From Flavobacterium sp. N502536 (GTDB lineage Bacteria > Bacteroidota > Bacteroidia > Flavobacteriales > Flavobacteriaceae): DNA of 64,000 nucleotides. The first letter of the stretch is position 1. Each line of letters opens with the position of its first letter. The stretch lies in assembly GCF_025947345.1 (NCBI RefSeq), contig NZ_CP110011.1, positions 1,612,001 to 1,676,000 on the forward strand, given 5' to 3'. The notes beneath the pieces are model-generated. The model was not told where the DNA came from, ran no database searches, and saw nothing but the letters and a program-made list of their open reading frames with translations. Both the position numbers and the translations under genes were made by a program. Of the stretch, positions 1 through 8,372 are shown piece by piece.

Positions 1-24
1 TTGTACTTCTAATTCCCTAAAAAA

Positions 25-927
25 ATGGAAATACGTCATTTACGATTAATAAAAGCAATTGTTGAAGAAGGAAGCATCACTAAAGCAATTGACAAATTGC
101 ATTTGACACAATCGGCTTTGAGTCATCAGCTTAAAGAAGCCGAATACCAATTGGGAACCGCCATTTTTCTGCGAACCAATAAAAAACTGGTGCTGACCAA
201 AGCCGGCGAAAAGATCTACGAACTTGCCAATGAAATTTTGGACAAGCTCTCCCAAACCGAATTGCAAATCAAACAAATGGTTTATGGAGAATACGGTGAA
301 ATCAGAATTAGCACCGAATGTTTTTCAAGTTACCACTGGCTGCCGTCGGTTTTAAAACAATTCCATCTTTTATATCCAAACGTCGAACTTAAAATTGTAA
401 CCGAAGCAACTCATATTCCGATACAAAAATTACTGGAAAACACCATCGATATTGCCGTAATCAGCGATCAGATCAAAGACAACAACATTCGATATATTGA
501 GCTTTTTCAGGATGAAATGGTCATGGCTGTTTCTGAAAATCATGCCTGGGCAACTAAAAAATATGTGGTAGCCGAAGATTTTATCGACGAACATTTACTC
601 ATTCACTCCTTTCCGATGGAAACGGTTACGATACATCAGTTTATACTGGCACCCGCCAGGATCACTCCCCGAAAAATAACTGCCCTGCCGCTTACAGAAG
701 CATCGCTCGAAATGGTCAAAGCCGATATGGGCGTAATGTCAATGGCAAAATGGGCTTTGTTACCCCATTTAAAAAACAATCCGATAAAAGCTGTAAAAAT
801 TGGAAAAAACGGTTTAAAAAGAAAACACTTTATAGCGATTCGGGAAAATCAGGAATATCCGGATTACTTTCATCGCTTCATCACTTTTTTACAAAACGAA
901 ATCAATCTTCAATGGAATATTCAATAA
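25..927 (+). CDS. LysR family transcriptional regulator
   Basis: This 300-residue protein has the LysR layout: an N-terminal winged helix-turn-helix (about residues 1-60, with SITKAIDKLHLTQSALSHQL typical of the recognition helix) and a C-terminal periplasmic-binding-protein-like effector domain (about 90-290). The length is normal for LysR. The first ATG gives a complete HTH, so this start is kept. A GNAT gene begins inside its last codons (ATG at 912), so the two are probably cotranscribed. LysR proteins often act on divergent neighbours, but the upstream gene lies outside the window, so target and ligand are unknown. Confidence 0.93.
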   Translation: MEIRHLRLIKAIVEEGSITKAIDKLHLTQSALSHQLKEAEYQLGTAIFLRTNKKLVLTKAGEKIYELANEILDKLSQTELQIKQMVYGEYGEIRISTECFSSYHWLPSVLKQFHLLYPNVELKIVTEATHIPIQKLLENTIDIAVISDQIKDNNIRYIELFQDEMVMAVSENHAWATKKYVVAEDFIDEHLLIHSFPMETVTIHQFILAPARITPRKITALPLTEASLEMVKADMGVMSMAKWALLPHLKNNPIKAVKIGKNGLKRKHFIAIRENQEYPDYFHRFITFLQNEINLQWNIQ

Positions 928-1361
928 GAAACTGTGAACCAGCTGACTTATCAAAACTGGTGGTTTTATGTCAAAAACATGCGGACTATGAAAAAGCTGT
1001 GTTTTCTCCGGAAGGAAAAGAAAATAAGTTAAAAGAAGCTTTGTTTGGCGATCGTCCAAAATTGCATTGTCTGGTCGTGGCAACAAAAGATACGATTGTA
1101 GGTTATGCTTCCTTTACGTTTGACTTCTCGACCTGGAATGCCGCAACTTTTCTTTATATGGACTGTTTATTTCTCGAAGAAGAAGCCAGAAGTTTTGGTA
1201 TTGGCGAAATTCTGATCGAAAAACTAAAACAAATTGGAAAAGAAAACAATTGCGTCAATATGCAGTGGCAAACTCCTCAATTTAACGAAAGAGCCATCAA
1301 ATTCTATCACAGAATGGGCGCAAAAGGAAAAGACAAAGTGCGATTTACTTTGGATCTCTAA
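912..1361 (+). CDS. GNAT family N-acetyltransferase
   Basis: The protein is 149 residues starting at MEYSIRNCEPADLSKL, the usual N-terminus of a GNAT fold. The open frame extends upstream to 750, but that part overlaps LysR and is basic and unlike GNAT, so the ATG at 912 is chosen. The acetyl-CoA binding region lies near YMDCLFLEEEARSFGIGEIL, and a late helix reads NERAIKFYHRMGAK. It is probably a small-molecule or amine acetyltransferase; the substrate cannot be told. The start overlaps the LysR stop by 16 bases, which suggests translational coupling. Confidence 0.88.
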   Translation: MEYSIRNCEPADLSKLVVLCQKHADYEKAVFSPEGKENKLKEALFGDRPKLHCLVVATKDTIVGYASFTFDFSTWNAATFLYMDCLFLEEEARSFGIGEILIEKLKQIGKENNCVNMQWQTPQFNERAIKFYHRMGAKGKDKVRFTLDL

Positions 1362-1437
1362 TATTCTAATCCGCAAAGAGGTAAAGAAAAAATTACAGTA
1401 AGTTCTGGTTTTAATTCTTTATAGCTATGAAAGGCTG

Positions 1438-1445
1438 TACCTTTG
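1438..1445 (+). promoter_or_regulatory. -7 promoter element (TAnnTTTG)
   Basis: TACCTTTG matches the Bacteroidota -7 consensus TAnnTTTG and lies 16 bases before the ATG of the SDR gene. No clear -33 TTG is seen at the usual spacing. Confidence 0.5.
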
Positions 1446-1461
1446 CGACTTTAAATGAAAA

Positions 1462-2286
1462 ATGACACAAATCAGTATTTTAGGATGCGGCTGGCTGGGA
1501 TGGCCTCTGGCGAAAAAGCTAATAGATAAAGGACATTCGGTAAGCGGATCAACGACTTCTGAAAACAAACTTCCGAGTTTAGAAGCATCGGGAATAAAGG
1601 CTTTCCTGGTTGCGGTTGAAAGCGAAAGTGTTTCAAACAGCATCACTGATTTCCTGGCGGAAAGCGAGATTCTGATTATTGATATTCCGCCCAAATTAAG
1701 AGAAAAAAGCACCAGTCTTCCGAGTCCATCTGAGAAGATATTTGTTCGAAAAATTGAAAACCTGATCCCGTTTATAGAAAAATCAGCCGTAAAAAAAGTG
1801 CTGTTTGTAAGTTCAACCGCAGTTTACGGAAATGACAACGGAACGATCACCGAAGAAACTATCCCGAATCCGGAGACCGAAAGCGGCAAACAATTGCTTT
1901 TAGCAGAAGCTTTACTCCAAAAAAATCAAAACTTTGCCACCACTATACTGCGTTTTGGCGGTTTGATCGGAGAAGATCGTCATCCGGTAAAATTTCTGGC
2001 CGGAAAAGAGAACCTCGAAAACCCCGATGCTCCCGTGAACCTAATTCATCAAAACGACTGTATCGGCATCATCGAAGAAATCATAAAGCAGTCGAAATGG
2101 AATACCGTTTTTAATGCTGTTGCCCCTTTTCACCCCACAAGAGAAGAATATTACAGTCAAAAAGCGAAAAGTCTAAATCTTGTTGTGCCACAATTCAGTA
2201 CACAGCAATCAAACATTCAGAAGATTATTTCAAGTGAGAAAATTGAAGCTGTTTTAAACTATCAATTTAGATTAGACAATTACTAA
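1462..2286 (+). CDS. SDR/NAD-dependent epimerase-like protein
   Basis: The 274-residue protein begins with the nucleotide-binding signature ILGCGWLGWPLAKKLIDKGH, in which GCGWLG takes the place of the GxxGxxG Rossmann loop. It belongs with the YeeZ-like atypical/extended SDR proteins. A VSSTAVYG segment (about residues 116-123) corresponds to the SDR serine region, and the tyrosine of TAVYG may be catalytic, although the canonical YxxxK pair is not obvious. Substrate and pathway are unknown. The gene stands alone with its own -7 element; an unremarkable 162-base gap follows. Confidence 0.85.
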   Translation: MTQISILGCGWLGWPLAKKLIDKGHSVSGSTTSENKLPSLEASGIKAFLVAVESESVSNSITDFLAESEILIIDIPPKLREKSTSLPSPSEKIFVRKIENLIPFIEKSAVKKVLFVSSTAVYGNDNGTITEETIPNPETESGKQLLLAEALLQKNQNFATTILRFGGLIGEDRHPVKFLAGKENLENPDAPVNLIHQNDCIGIIEEIIKQSKWNTVFNAVAPFHPTREEYYSQKAKSLNLVVPQFSTQQSNIQKIISSEKIEAVLNYQFRLDNY

Positions 2287-2448
2287 AAAACTCCTATCTG
2301 GCTGAGTGAACCCGAAACCTTTTCACAAGCCTTCAACTCCGCTCGGGTGACAATCGTTTACCAAAACTAAAATTACCTGCATAACTTATATTATTAAAAA
2401 AACTTTACGAACTTTGTGTAAACCTTTACCCTTTTTCGATTAAAAACT

Positions 2449-2925
2449 ATGGAAACAGCTTACATCTATTCACCATTAGGAATCACCAAAATTGTTGGAG
2501 ACGAGGAAGGTATTGCTGTGATCTCAGTTTCAGATGTGGGAACAACTGAAGTTTCTCCAACTATTCCCGACGTTTTACAAGCGGCTGTTTCGCAGCTTCA
2601 GGAGTATTTTGAGGGTAAAAGAACCGATTTCGATTTAAAGCTAAATCCAAAAGGAACCGACTTCCAACAAAAAGTATGGAAATCACTATTGGAAATTCCA
2701 TTCGGAAAGACCGTGAGCTATATGGATCAGACCAAAAAACTGGGTGATGTAAAAGCAATTCGGGCTGTTGCCTCGGCAAATGGTAAAAATCCGTTGTGGA
2801 TTGTGGTTCCCTGTCATCGTGTAATTGGCACCAATGGCTCTTTAACAGGTTATGCCGGTGGTTTGTCCCGCAAGAAATGGCTGCTCGAACATGAAAATCC
2901 CAGTACACAGCAAAGTTTGTTTTAG
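2449..2925 (+). CDS. ogt: methylated-DNA--protein-cysteine methyltransferase
   Basis: This 158-residue suicide repair protein transfers alkyl groups from O6-alkylguanine to its own cysteine. The active-site motif is VVPCHRVIGTNGSLTGYAGG, and the upstream DNA-binding helix region reads FQQKVWKSLLEIPFGKTVSY, both diagnostic of the Ogt/Ada C-terminal domain. Length is normal for a stand-alone Ogt, and there is no Ada N-terminal domain. Downstream on the same strand lie a DEDD exonuclease and an AlkZ-like DNA glycosylase, so the three make a plausible DNA repair neighbourhood, although 173 bases separate ogt from the exonuclease. Confidence 0.96.
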   Translation: METAYIYSPLGITKIVGDEEGIAVISVSDVGTTEVSPTIPDVLQAAVSQLQEYFEGKRTDFDLKLNPKGTDFQQKVWKSLLEIPFGKTVSYMDQTKKLGDVKAIRAVASANGKNPLWIVVPCHRVIGTNGSLTGYAGGLSRKKWLLEHENPSTQQSLF

Positions 2926-3098
2926 TTCTTTTTCGATAAACTTAAATGATTGTCGCTTTATGTTGACCCTACTTTAACGAAAATGAATCACAAAAAAAAC
3001 AGCATCGCAGCTTTAAAAATATAAGCTATTTCTTATTTTTAAAATCATTTGTGTACTTTTATAAATCTAAATGTCTAAAATTCTAAGACGTCTCAATA

Positions 3099-3812
3099 AT
3101 GATTGAAAAAATAAATCTTAACAATATCCTTTTCCTAGATATCGAAACGGTACCCGAAGAGGAGAATTTCAATTCGCTTGACGCAGAAATGCAATCACTT
3201 TGGGATCACAAGACACAATACCAGCGCAAAGACGATTTTACTCCCGAAGAGTTTTATGAGCGTGCCGGAATCTGGGCTGAATTTGGTAAAATTGTCTGTA
3301 TCTCGGTCGGTTATTTTACTATCAAAGGCGATATTAGAAATTTTAGGGTGACCTCTTTTTTTGGAGACGAAAAGAAAATCCTTCGCGATTTCAATAATCT
3401 GATCAACAATCATTTCGATAAACCGCAACATCTGTTGTGCGGACACAATGCCAAAGAGTTTGACATTCCCTTTATTGCACGACGTATGATTATCAACCAG
3501 ATTGCCATTCCGGACAAACTTAATTTATTTGGAAAAAAGCCCTGGGAAGTAGCGCATTTAGATACTTTGGAATTGTGGAAGTTTGGCGATTACAAACACT
3601 TTACTTCTTTAAAACTACTGACCAAAATTCTGGGAGTTCCTTCTCCAAAAGGCGATATCGACGGTAGTCAGGTCGCACATGTTTTTTATGTCGAGAAAGA
3701 TATCGACCGTATTGTAACCTATTGTGAAAAAGACACAATTGCTGTAGCTCAAATTTTTCTGCGTTTGCGCCGGGAAGATTTATTAATTGATGATGAAATT
3801 ATTCATGTCTAA
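3099..3812 (+). CDS. predicted 3'-5' exonuclease (PolB-like, DEDD)
   Basis: The 237-residue protein matches the predicted PolB-like 3'-5' exonuclease family. Exo I is FLDIETVPEE (residues 12-21) with the acidic D and E, Exo II lies at CGHNAKEFDIPFIARRM, and Exo III is near YCEKDTIAVAQIFLRL with the final aspartate. These supply the four acidic residues of a DEDDy-type nuclease. No polymerase domain is attached. It likely trims single-stranded DNA or RNA 3' ends. Only 11 bases separate its stop from the next gene, an AlkZ-like glycosylase, so the two probably form an operon. Confidence 0.88.
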   Translation: MIEKINLNNILFLDIETVPEEENFNSLDAEMQSLWDHKTQYQRKDDFTPEEFYERAGIWAEFGKIVCISVGYFTIKGDIRNFRVTSFFGDEKKILRDFNNLINNHFDKPQHLLCGHNAKEFDIPFIARRMIINQIAIPDKLNLFGKKPWEVAHLDTLELWKFGDYKHFTSLKLLTKILGVPSPKGDIDGSQVAHVFYVEKDIDRIVTYCEKDTIAVAQIFLRLRREDLLIDDEIIHV

Positions 3813-3823
3813 TTCTGCTTTAA

Positions 3824-4897
3824 ATGACGTACTCCAAAATAGCTCAACTCCGACTTATTTCTCAAAAACTTCATAAAACGGCTGACAGCTCACCAAAAGA
3901 AATTGTAAAGCACTTAGGCGCGATGCAGGCTCAGGACTATGCGATGGCAAAATGGGCCGTTGGCTCCCGTTGCAATGCTTCTGAAAAAGAAATCGAAGAA
4001 GCTGTTAACTCAGCACAAATTATCCGAACCCATATCTTACGACCTACCTGGCATTTTGTCGCTGCCGATGATATTTACTGGATGTTGGACGTTTCCGGAC
4101 CACAAGTGAAACGCATTGTAACTTCCTATGTTAAAAAATTTGGTTACGATGCCAAGAAATTAGATCACATTAATACCTCTATCGAAAAAATACTGGCCGG
4201 AAACAATCATCTGACGCGTGAGGAGATCATGCAGGAACTTGATATCACTAAGACCTCCGGTCATGATCATTTATCCGGTCCCATTATGATGTATGCCGAA
4301 CTTGATGGTTTAGTCTGTAACGGAAAAATGAAAGGAAAGCAACAAACTTATGCCTTACTGGAAGAAAGAGTTCCAAAACCGCAGACCAAACTAACAGAAG
4401 AAGAAGGCCTGGCGAAACTAGCGCTAAACTACTTTGAAAGTCACGGTCCTGCTACGCTTCTTGATTTTTCCTGGTGGTCGGGTTTTTCTCCTACCAGCTG
4501 CAAAAATATCATTAATGCAATTAAATTGCAATTAAACTCCATTACCGTTGACAATCAGACCTATTGGTTTAAAAAGGAGCTACCTACCGAGGATAACTTC
4601 CGCGAAAGCGTTCACTTTCTACCGGCTTTTGATGAGATTTTAATTTCGTATAAAACCCGTGAAGCCTCCATTTTACCCGAACATCAGTCGAAAGCTTTTA
4701 CGAACAATGGTATTTTCAAGCCCATAATTATGGAAAACAGCAAAGTTATCGGGATCTGGAAACGCACCGTCAAAAAAGAGCATACCAAAATAGAAACACA
4801 GTTTTTCAATGAGACCGAAAACCATAAAAAAGCAGTGTTATTTGAAAGCATTAAATCTTTTGAAACGTATTTAGGAACCAAAATTCTAATTGAATAA
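3824..4897 (+). CDS. winged-helix AlkZ-like DNA glycosylase (HTH_42)
   Basis: This 357-residue protein belongs to the HTH_42 superfamily, which includes Streptomyces AlkZ and E. coli YcaQ, glycosylases that remove bulky or crosslinked alkyl bases. Residues 35-37 read QAQ within GAMQAQDYAMAKWAVGSR, fitting the catalytic Q-hydrophobic-Q motif of AlkZ-like enzymes rather than the Q-x-D form of YcaQ-like ones. HILRPTWHFV is the conserved segment before the winged helices. Family membership is well supported; activity and substrate are inferred. It sits 11 bases after a DEDD exonuclease and near ogt, which supports an alkylation-repair role. Confidence 0.85.
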   Translation: MTYSKIAQLRLISQKLHKTADSSPKEIVKHLGAMQAQDYAMAKWAVGSRCNASEKEIEEAVNSAQIIRTHILRPTWHFVAADDIYWMLDVSGPQVKRIVTSYVKKFGYDAKKLDHINTSIEKILAGNNHLTREEIMQELDITKTSGHDHLSGPIMMYAELDGLVCNGKMKGKQQTYALLEERVPKPQTKLTEEEGLAKLALNYFESHGPATLLDFSWWSGFSPTSCKNIINAIKLQLNSITVDNQTYWFKKELPTEDNFRESVHFLPAFDEILISYKTREASILPEHQSKAFTNNGIFKPIIMENSKVIGIWKRTVKKEHTKIETQFFNETENHKKAVLFESIKSFETYLGTKILIE

Positions 4898-5007
4898 TTC
4901 CAAATTTCACAAAACGATGGTACTTTCCATCAAATACTTCTCGTTTCCGCTTTAAAATCCTTGCTCATTTTAGGGTTAAATAATTACATTTACAAAAAAA
5001 TTTAATT

Positions 5008-6447
5008 ATGGTATTGAGCAGATTTTGGTTAGCGATCTTTGTGTCTTCAATTTTATTTGTAGTAGTGAGCTTATTTACTGGAAACAGTTACACTCTCGAT
5101 TTTATTTTGAACGGACAAAAAGACGATCCAATTCTGGTATCTGAAAAATATCTGGAACAAATTCCTGCTTTTGTAAGAGACAGCATCGACTTAAAAGAAG
5201 ATAAAACCATGATTGTAAACAGGGATTTAACAAATCCTGACACCACTTATGTTTACAAAAACAAAACCGTAAAAATTTACAGCGGCGTACAAAAGTCAGA
5301 CGGTTTATTGCCAACCTGCAAAAGTACCCTGATCGACATCATCATTCCATTAATTGCCTACCTGGCCTTTTTCTGTGGGTTAATGGAGCTTTTAATTATC
5401 TCGGGAGCTTCCGAAAAGCTAGCCAGATTCCTAAGTCCGATGTTTACCAAAGTATTCCCTACCGTTCCCAAGAATCACCCTTCGATATCGTATATGACCT
5501 TAAACTTTGCCGCTAACTTTCTTGGTTTAGATTCGGCTGCCACTCCTTTTGGACTAAAAGCAATGGAGAGTTTACAGGAGCTGAATGTCGAAAAAGACAA
5601 AGCAAGTGATGCACAAATTATGTTTATGTGTCTGCATGCCTCGGGTTTAACCCTAATTCCGACTTCAATTATAGGATACCGTGCCGCAGCCAATGCAGCG
5701 AATCCGGCCGATGTGATGCTTCCTTGCATCATCACTTCGTTAATCGGAACCATCGCAGCATTCCTAATTGTTGGAATCAGACAAAAAATAAACTTCAAAA
5801 GCGCTTCATTAGTACTCGCCTTAATGGCCATTATTGCTGCCATCATTGGACTGTTGTTCTACGTAAATCATTTAGATTTAATCGGAAAAAACTATTTCAC
5901 TTCTAATCTTTCAGGATTGATGTTAGTTGGAATCATTGGTATTACACTGATTTTCTCCTTCATTCATGAGAAAAAATTCACAGCACAGGACACTACAATG
6001 TTTGATACTTTCGTTGTTGGCGCAAACAATGGTCTGAAAACCGGAGTTAAAATATTCCCTTATGTTCTTGGAATGCTGGTCGCCATCTCTCTTTTTAGAA
6101 ATAGCGGACTGTTTGAAATTATCAGCAACGGAATCGGTTTTATCTTTAGCAGTATTGGAGTAAGTTCTGAAATCATAAATGCATTGCCGGTTGCATTACT
6201 CAGACCTTTCAGTTCAGGAGGTTCCAGAGGTTTTTTACTGGATTCGATGAGTACCTTCGGAGCAGATTCGCTTACAGGACGTTTAAGCAGTATTTTCCAA
6301 TGTAGTGCCGAAACTACTTTTTATGTGATTGCCGTTTACTTTGGATCGGTAAACATTAAAAACACCCGATATGCACTTACCACAATGTTGTTGGTTGATT
6401 TTATATGTGTAATCGCCGCTATTTTTGTAGCAAGCTGGTTTTTTTAA
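5008..6447 (+). CDS. SpmA/SpmB fused nucleoside-recognition (Gate) protein
   Basis: The 479-residue membrane protein fuses the two spore maturation proteins. The SpmA-like half (about residues 110-250) contains LNFAANFLGLDSAATPFGLK and the SpmB-like half (about 335-479) contains SSIFQCSAETTFYVIAVYFG. Several hydrophobic segments are visible, including one at the N-terminus and a block around 260-310. The Gate/nucleoside-recognition domain is thought to take part in transport, but the substrate is unknown. Such fusions occur in non-sporulating Bacteroidota, so the spore name is historical. It is transcribed alone, with RAYT1 following 92 bases later. Confidence 0.9.
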   Translation: MVLSRFWLAIFVSSILFVVVSLFTGNSYTLDFILNGQKDDPILVSEKYLEQIPAFVRDSIDLKEDKTMIVNRDLTNPDTTYVYKNKTVKIYSGVQKSDGLLPTCKSTLIDIIIPLIAYLAFFCGLMELLIISGASEKLARFLSPMFTKVFPTVPKNHPSISYMTLNFAANFLGLDSAATPFGLKAMESLQELNVEKDKASDAQIMFMCLHASGLTLIPTSIIGYRAAANAANPADVMLPCIITSLIGTIAAFLIVGIRQKINFKSASLVLALMAIIAAIIGLLFYVNHLDLIGKNYFTSNLSGLMLVGIIGITLIFSFIHEKKFTAQDTTMFDTFVVGANNGLKTGVKIFPYVLGMLVAISLFRNSGLFEIISNGIGFIFSSIGVSSEIINALPVALLRPFSSGGSRGFLLDSMSTFGADSLTGRLSSIFQCSAETTFYVIAVYFGSVNIKNTRYALTTMLLVDFICVIAAIFVASWFF

Positions 6448-6539
6448 TTCTTTAAAAAATAAGCTTGTTTCTTACAAAAACAATTATATTGTAAGAATAT
6501 TTTGTATTTTTACATTCTATTTAATGCGAAAGATACAAA

Positions 6540-7001
6540 GTGGCAAACACCTATCATCAAATTTACATTCAGACCGTTTTCGCTGTCAAATATAGAAACG
6601 CGCTTATCAATAAGGAATGGAAATCCACGTTGCTGAGTATACTAGGCAATCTGATAAACGAAACAGGCTGCAAAACCATACTGGTAAATGGTACCGAAGA
6701 TCATGTTCACTGCTTTCTAGCCTTAAAACCTAACATTGCTGTTTCTGAATTAATGAAAACCATAAAGGCGAAATCATCAAAATATGTAAATGATCATAAG
6801 CTTACAAAATCCAGATTTGAGTGGCAGGTAGGTTATGGTGCCTTTTCATACAGCCGATCACACATTGATGCCGTTTATAAATACATCCAAAATCAGGAAG
6901 AACACCATAAAAAACAATCTTTCAAAGATGAATATTTGGAGTTTTTAGAAAAATTCAAGGTCACTTTTGATGAAAAATATCTTTTTGACGATTTGATATG
7001 A
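6540..7001 (+). CDS. REP-associated tyrosine transposase (RAYT1, IS200/IS605 TnpA-like)
   Basis: This 153-residue Y1-type HUH single-strand DNA transposase has the metal-binding HUH motif DHVH (H55, H57) and a likely nucleophile Y115 in KYIQNQEEHH. Translation starts at GTG, supported because the encoded MANTY aligns with the ATG start of the second copy at 53412. The proteins share FEWQ, GAFSYS and NQEEHH blocks. No accessory TnpB is present. Directly after the stop comes a 500-base array of short palindromes, the arrangement expected of RAYT/REP systems, in which the transposase recognises hairpins. It appears intact and single-copy in this form, so it is probably domesticated. Confidence 0.92.
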   Translation: MANTYHQIYIQTVFAVKYRNALINKEWKSTLLSILGNLINETGCKTILVNGTEDHVHCFLALKPNIAVSELMKTIKAKSSKYVNDHKLTKSRFEWQVGYGAFSYSRSHIDAVYKYIQNQEEHHKKQSFKDEYLEFLEKFKVTFDEKYLFDDLI

Positions 7002-7300
7002 ACCGATCCATTGGATCTTTGAATTTGATATCCCAATATTTTAAAAACGAATAATACCGTTATAAATATTGGCCGATCCGATAGATCTCTAAATTTGTTG
7101 TCCCACATGTTTAAACCGGATTGAAATCCGGCTCTACAAGATTGGTCGATCCGATGGATCTTTGAATTTGTTATCCCATATGTTTAAACCGGATTAAAAT
7201 CCGGCTCTACAAAATTAGTCGAGCCAAAGGCTCTTTATTTGGATATCTAAATATTCTAAAGCGCATTGAAATTCGGCCCTACGATATTAGTTGGGTCACA
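7002..7300. repeat. REP-like palindrome array, type A units (four degenerate copies)
   Basis: Four imperfect units of about 73 bases follow RAYT1. Each starts with a 5-3-5 hairpin (GATCCattGGATC 7005-7017; GATCCgatAGATC 7075-7087; GATCCgatGGATC 7148-7160; GAGCCaaaGGCTC 7221-7233). Units 2 and 3 also carry a second hairpin, CCGGATTnAAATCCGG (7116-7131 and 7189-7204), followed by CTCTACAA. Unit 4 keeps only a decayed second hairpin near 7261. No open frame of note is present. The layout is like a BIME, with palindromes as putative RAYT substrates. Confidence 0.88.
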
Positions 7301-7311
7301 AAATCCTATTT

Positions 7312-7474
7312 TAACGATTGCAAAATTCCGTAGGAATGGCTTATTTTGTAACAACGGATTTTAATCCGTTGAATCGAACCCCAAATATTAATTAAACCAC
7401 AAACCTCCTATTCTAACGATTGCAAAATTCCGTAGGAATGGCTTATTTTGTAGCAACGGATTTTAATCCGTTGA
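7312..7474. repeat. 61-bp direct repeat pair with two hairpins each
   Basis: Positions 7312-7372 and 7414-7474 are almost identical (one visible mismatch), with a period of 102 bases. Each contains ATTCCgtaGGAAT (7325-7337, 7427-7439) and the 20-base palindrome CAACGGATTTTAATCCGTTG (7352-7371, 7454-7473). The same 20-base palindrome recurs at 40286-40305. Confidence 0.9.
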
Positions 7475-7501
7475 CAAATAAAACGACCATCATATAAAAT
7501 A

Positions 7502-7514
7502 GTTCCGGAGGAAC
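7502..7514. repeat. 5-3-5 REP hairpin GTTCCggaGGAAC
   Basis: This is a perfect 13-base inverted repeat at the distal end of the RAYT1 array. The identical sequence is present at 40259-40271 in the array that has no transposase. Confidence 0.85.
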
Positions 7515-7566
7515 GAAACATATTACGACCATATTCTTCGAACAAAACCCAAAGCAACACCAAATC

Positions 7567-8301
7567 ATGAAGCCACAATACCTTTTTCTTTTATCGCTTT
7601 TAATCGCCTGCCAAAAACCAAAACCTGTTTCTCAGATTCAAACTGACAAAACAAATTCAGAAAAAAAATCTGGTCTCCTTGTTTCTAAAGAAAACTTCTT
7701 AAAAACGGATACCCTTTTGGTTTATACCGATGGTGAAACTTCAAAAGATCATTATATACTGGCGCATTTGTTAGATCGAAAAATGGATAAGGACAGTCTT
7801 GTAACGGGGAAATACCAACTTGATTTTTATTTTAATAAAACCAAAACTGCCGATACAAAACTTAGTATTAAAGGAATTGATGAAGGATCCGAATGGAGTG
7901 TTATTTACGGACTGGGTCAGGAAAGCAGCCAAAATTCTCCTTTTATACAAATTCATTTTGGATACCCAGCCTGTGGTTATACGCAAAACAACTATTTGTA
8001 TTACTTAAAAAACAGCAGTCTGCAATTGGTTCATGAATGGTACAGCATGTCTGACAGTGGATGGGGCAGCTGGGTTGAATTCGGAAATATTGCTCCAAAA
8101 AGCAATCCCGAATCGTTCTATTGCAAAACGGTTGCTTTTGAACCGGATGATAATGATGAGAATATGGGAACCGTTACTTACTCAGACTCAACTGTTTTTC
8201 GCTTAAGCGGAAATCATTGGAAGAAGCAATTACTTTCGGTAAAAGACAAGAATTATTTTGAGAAAAAAATGAGTTTTGACGATTTCCACAATCAAAAGTA
8301 A
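7567..8301 (+). CDS. hypothetical lipoprotein
   Basis: The 244-residue protein begins MKPQYLFLLSLLIACQKPKP, a lipoprotein signal peptide with a lipobox ending at Cys15, so it is probably anchored in an outer or inner membrane facing the periplasm. No enzyme motif is recognised. The mature part is rich in aromatic residues and has a FGYPACGYTQNNYLYYL segment with one internal cysteine. The gene begins 53 bases after the last REP hairpin and is followed by fumarase 71 bases later. Function is unknown. Confidence 0.75.
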   Translation: MKPQYLFLLSLLIACQKPKPVSQIQTDKTNSEKKSGLLVSKENFLKTDTLLVYTDGETSKDHYILAHLLDRKMDKDSLVTGKYQLDFYFNKTKTADTKLSIKGIDEGSEWSVIYGLGQESSQNSPFIQIHFGYPACGYTQNNYLYYLKNSSLQLVHEWYSMSDSGWGSWVEFGNIAPKSNPESFYCKTVAFEPDDNDENMGTVTYSDSTVFRLSGNHWKKQLLSVKDKNYFEKKMSFDDFHNQK

Positions 8302-8350
8302 AGGAGTAAAAACAAGGCTTATTCAAATTCTTTCTTAGGTAAATAATTTC

Positions 8351-8358
8351 TAACTTTG
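8351..8358 (+). promoter_or_regulatory. -7 promoter element (TAACTTTG) of fumarase
   Basis: TAACTTTG matches TAnnTTTG and lies 14 bases before the fumarase ATG. The -33 region is not clear. Confidence 0.55.
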
Positions 8359-8372
8359 TAAAAAACAAAGCA

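Noticed and set aside
750..911. Longer start for the GNAT gene
   Set aside because: The extra 54 codons overlap LysR, are basic and have no relation to the GNAT fold.
2287..2448. Hairpin or RNA gene between the SDR and ogt genes
   Set aside because: Pairing around CCCGAAACC and CTCGGGTGAC is weak and incomplete; nothing else is seen.
5008..6447. Evidence for sporulation from SpmA/SpmB similarity
   Set aside because: The fused form is found in non-sporulating Bacteroidota and no other sporulation gene is present.
7002..7520. Possible CRISPR array after RAYT1
   Set aside because: The repeats are imperfect palindromes with variable spacing, the sequences between them are themselves repeated, and there are no cas genes.
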